Under the pieces are notes generated by a model. The model was given only the letters and a program-made list of their open reading frames with translations. It searched no databases and was not told the DNA's origin. The position numbers and the translations under genes were made by a program. From Hanleya hanleyi (lineage: Eukaryota; Mollusca; Polyplacophora; Lepidopleurida; Hanleyidae): a stretch of 64,000 nt of DNA. Positions 63,909 to 64,000 of the stretch are shown piece by piece (the first letter of the stretch is position 1; every line of letters begins with the position of its first letter). The stretch covers positions 229,594 to 293,593 of the forward strand of contig JAVTVY010057082.1 in the NCBI GenBank assembly GCA_036873755.1. Reading direction: 5' to 3'.

Positions 63909-64000
63909 GGCATCAGACTCCTAAATAATTTACACGTTCGGCAGTATTAACAAAACTGTACCTCGCTGGTTCCCTAATCAATGCTAGACATTCATCTTTC
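63909..64000. mobile_element. Second copy of the 62169 element, cut by the window edge
   Basis: 92 bp almost identical to 62169-62260 (two substitutions seen). It continues past the right edge. Confidence 0.8.

Overview
This window looks like nuclear DNA of a marine invertebrate, most likely a mollusc (bivalve or gastropod). Coding sequence is broken by GT-AG introns and is confined to parts of the window. The rest is packed with tRNA-derived SINEs, MITEs, minisatellites and tandem arrays ending in (ACGG)n tracts, which resemble the 'pearl' elements I recall from bivalves. No bacterial operon, phage, CRISPR, rRNA or functional tRNA gene is visible, and species cannot be fixed from the sequence.

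One giant minus-strand gene dominates. I could build it exon by exon: a probable 5' UTR exon (50773-50849), an ATG exon (48595-48697), a single 14,624-bp exon (30167-44790), and fifteen small exons down to 323-469, where the gene leaves the left edge. Every splice-site phase agrees, and the joined coding exons give 5,623 codons with no stop. About 4,900 N-terminal residues are low-complexity, Ser/Thr/Asp-rich and built of nested repeat families: 16 x 19 aa, a duplicated ~250-300 aa block, ~7 x 130-150 aa, 28 x 28 aa, and 8 x ~75 aa. The ~725 residues after them are almost continuous coiled coil. This suggests a large cytoskeletal or centrosomal scaffold, but I do not recognise the orthologue. 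A possible alternative first exon (12586-12678) would make a short coiled-coil-only isoform.

The introns carry mobile DNA. At 44823-46990 a composite inverted-repeat element contains, on the plus strand, a promoter-like segment and a first exon resembling the expanded invertebrate P2X7-C-terminal-domain family. At 21860-24080 lies a 2.2-kb TA-flanked inverted-repeat element without recognisable transposase. At 26680-28810 lies a ~2.1-kb inverted-repeat unit with a recurring ~23-bp motif. Minisatellites of 45, 23 and 39/78 bp lie in introns or just upstream of the gene.

Right of about 50.9 kb the window is mainly repeats: a 78-bp dimeric minisatellite, a 23-bp minisatellite, an ~88-bp satellite with a five-monomer higher-order period (~440 bp), a ~160-bp array ending in (ACGG)n, a SINE interrupted by a MITE, and a repeat cut by the right edge. 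Two plausible plus-strand exons (58018-58145 and 58735-58836) may belong to a second, unidentified gene.
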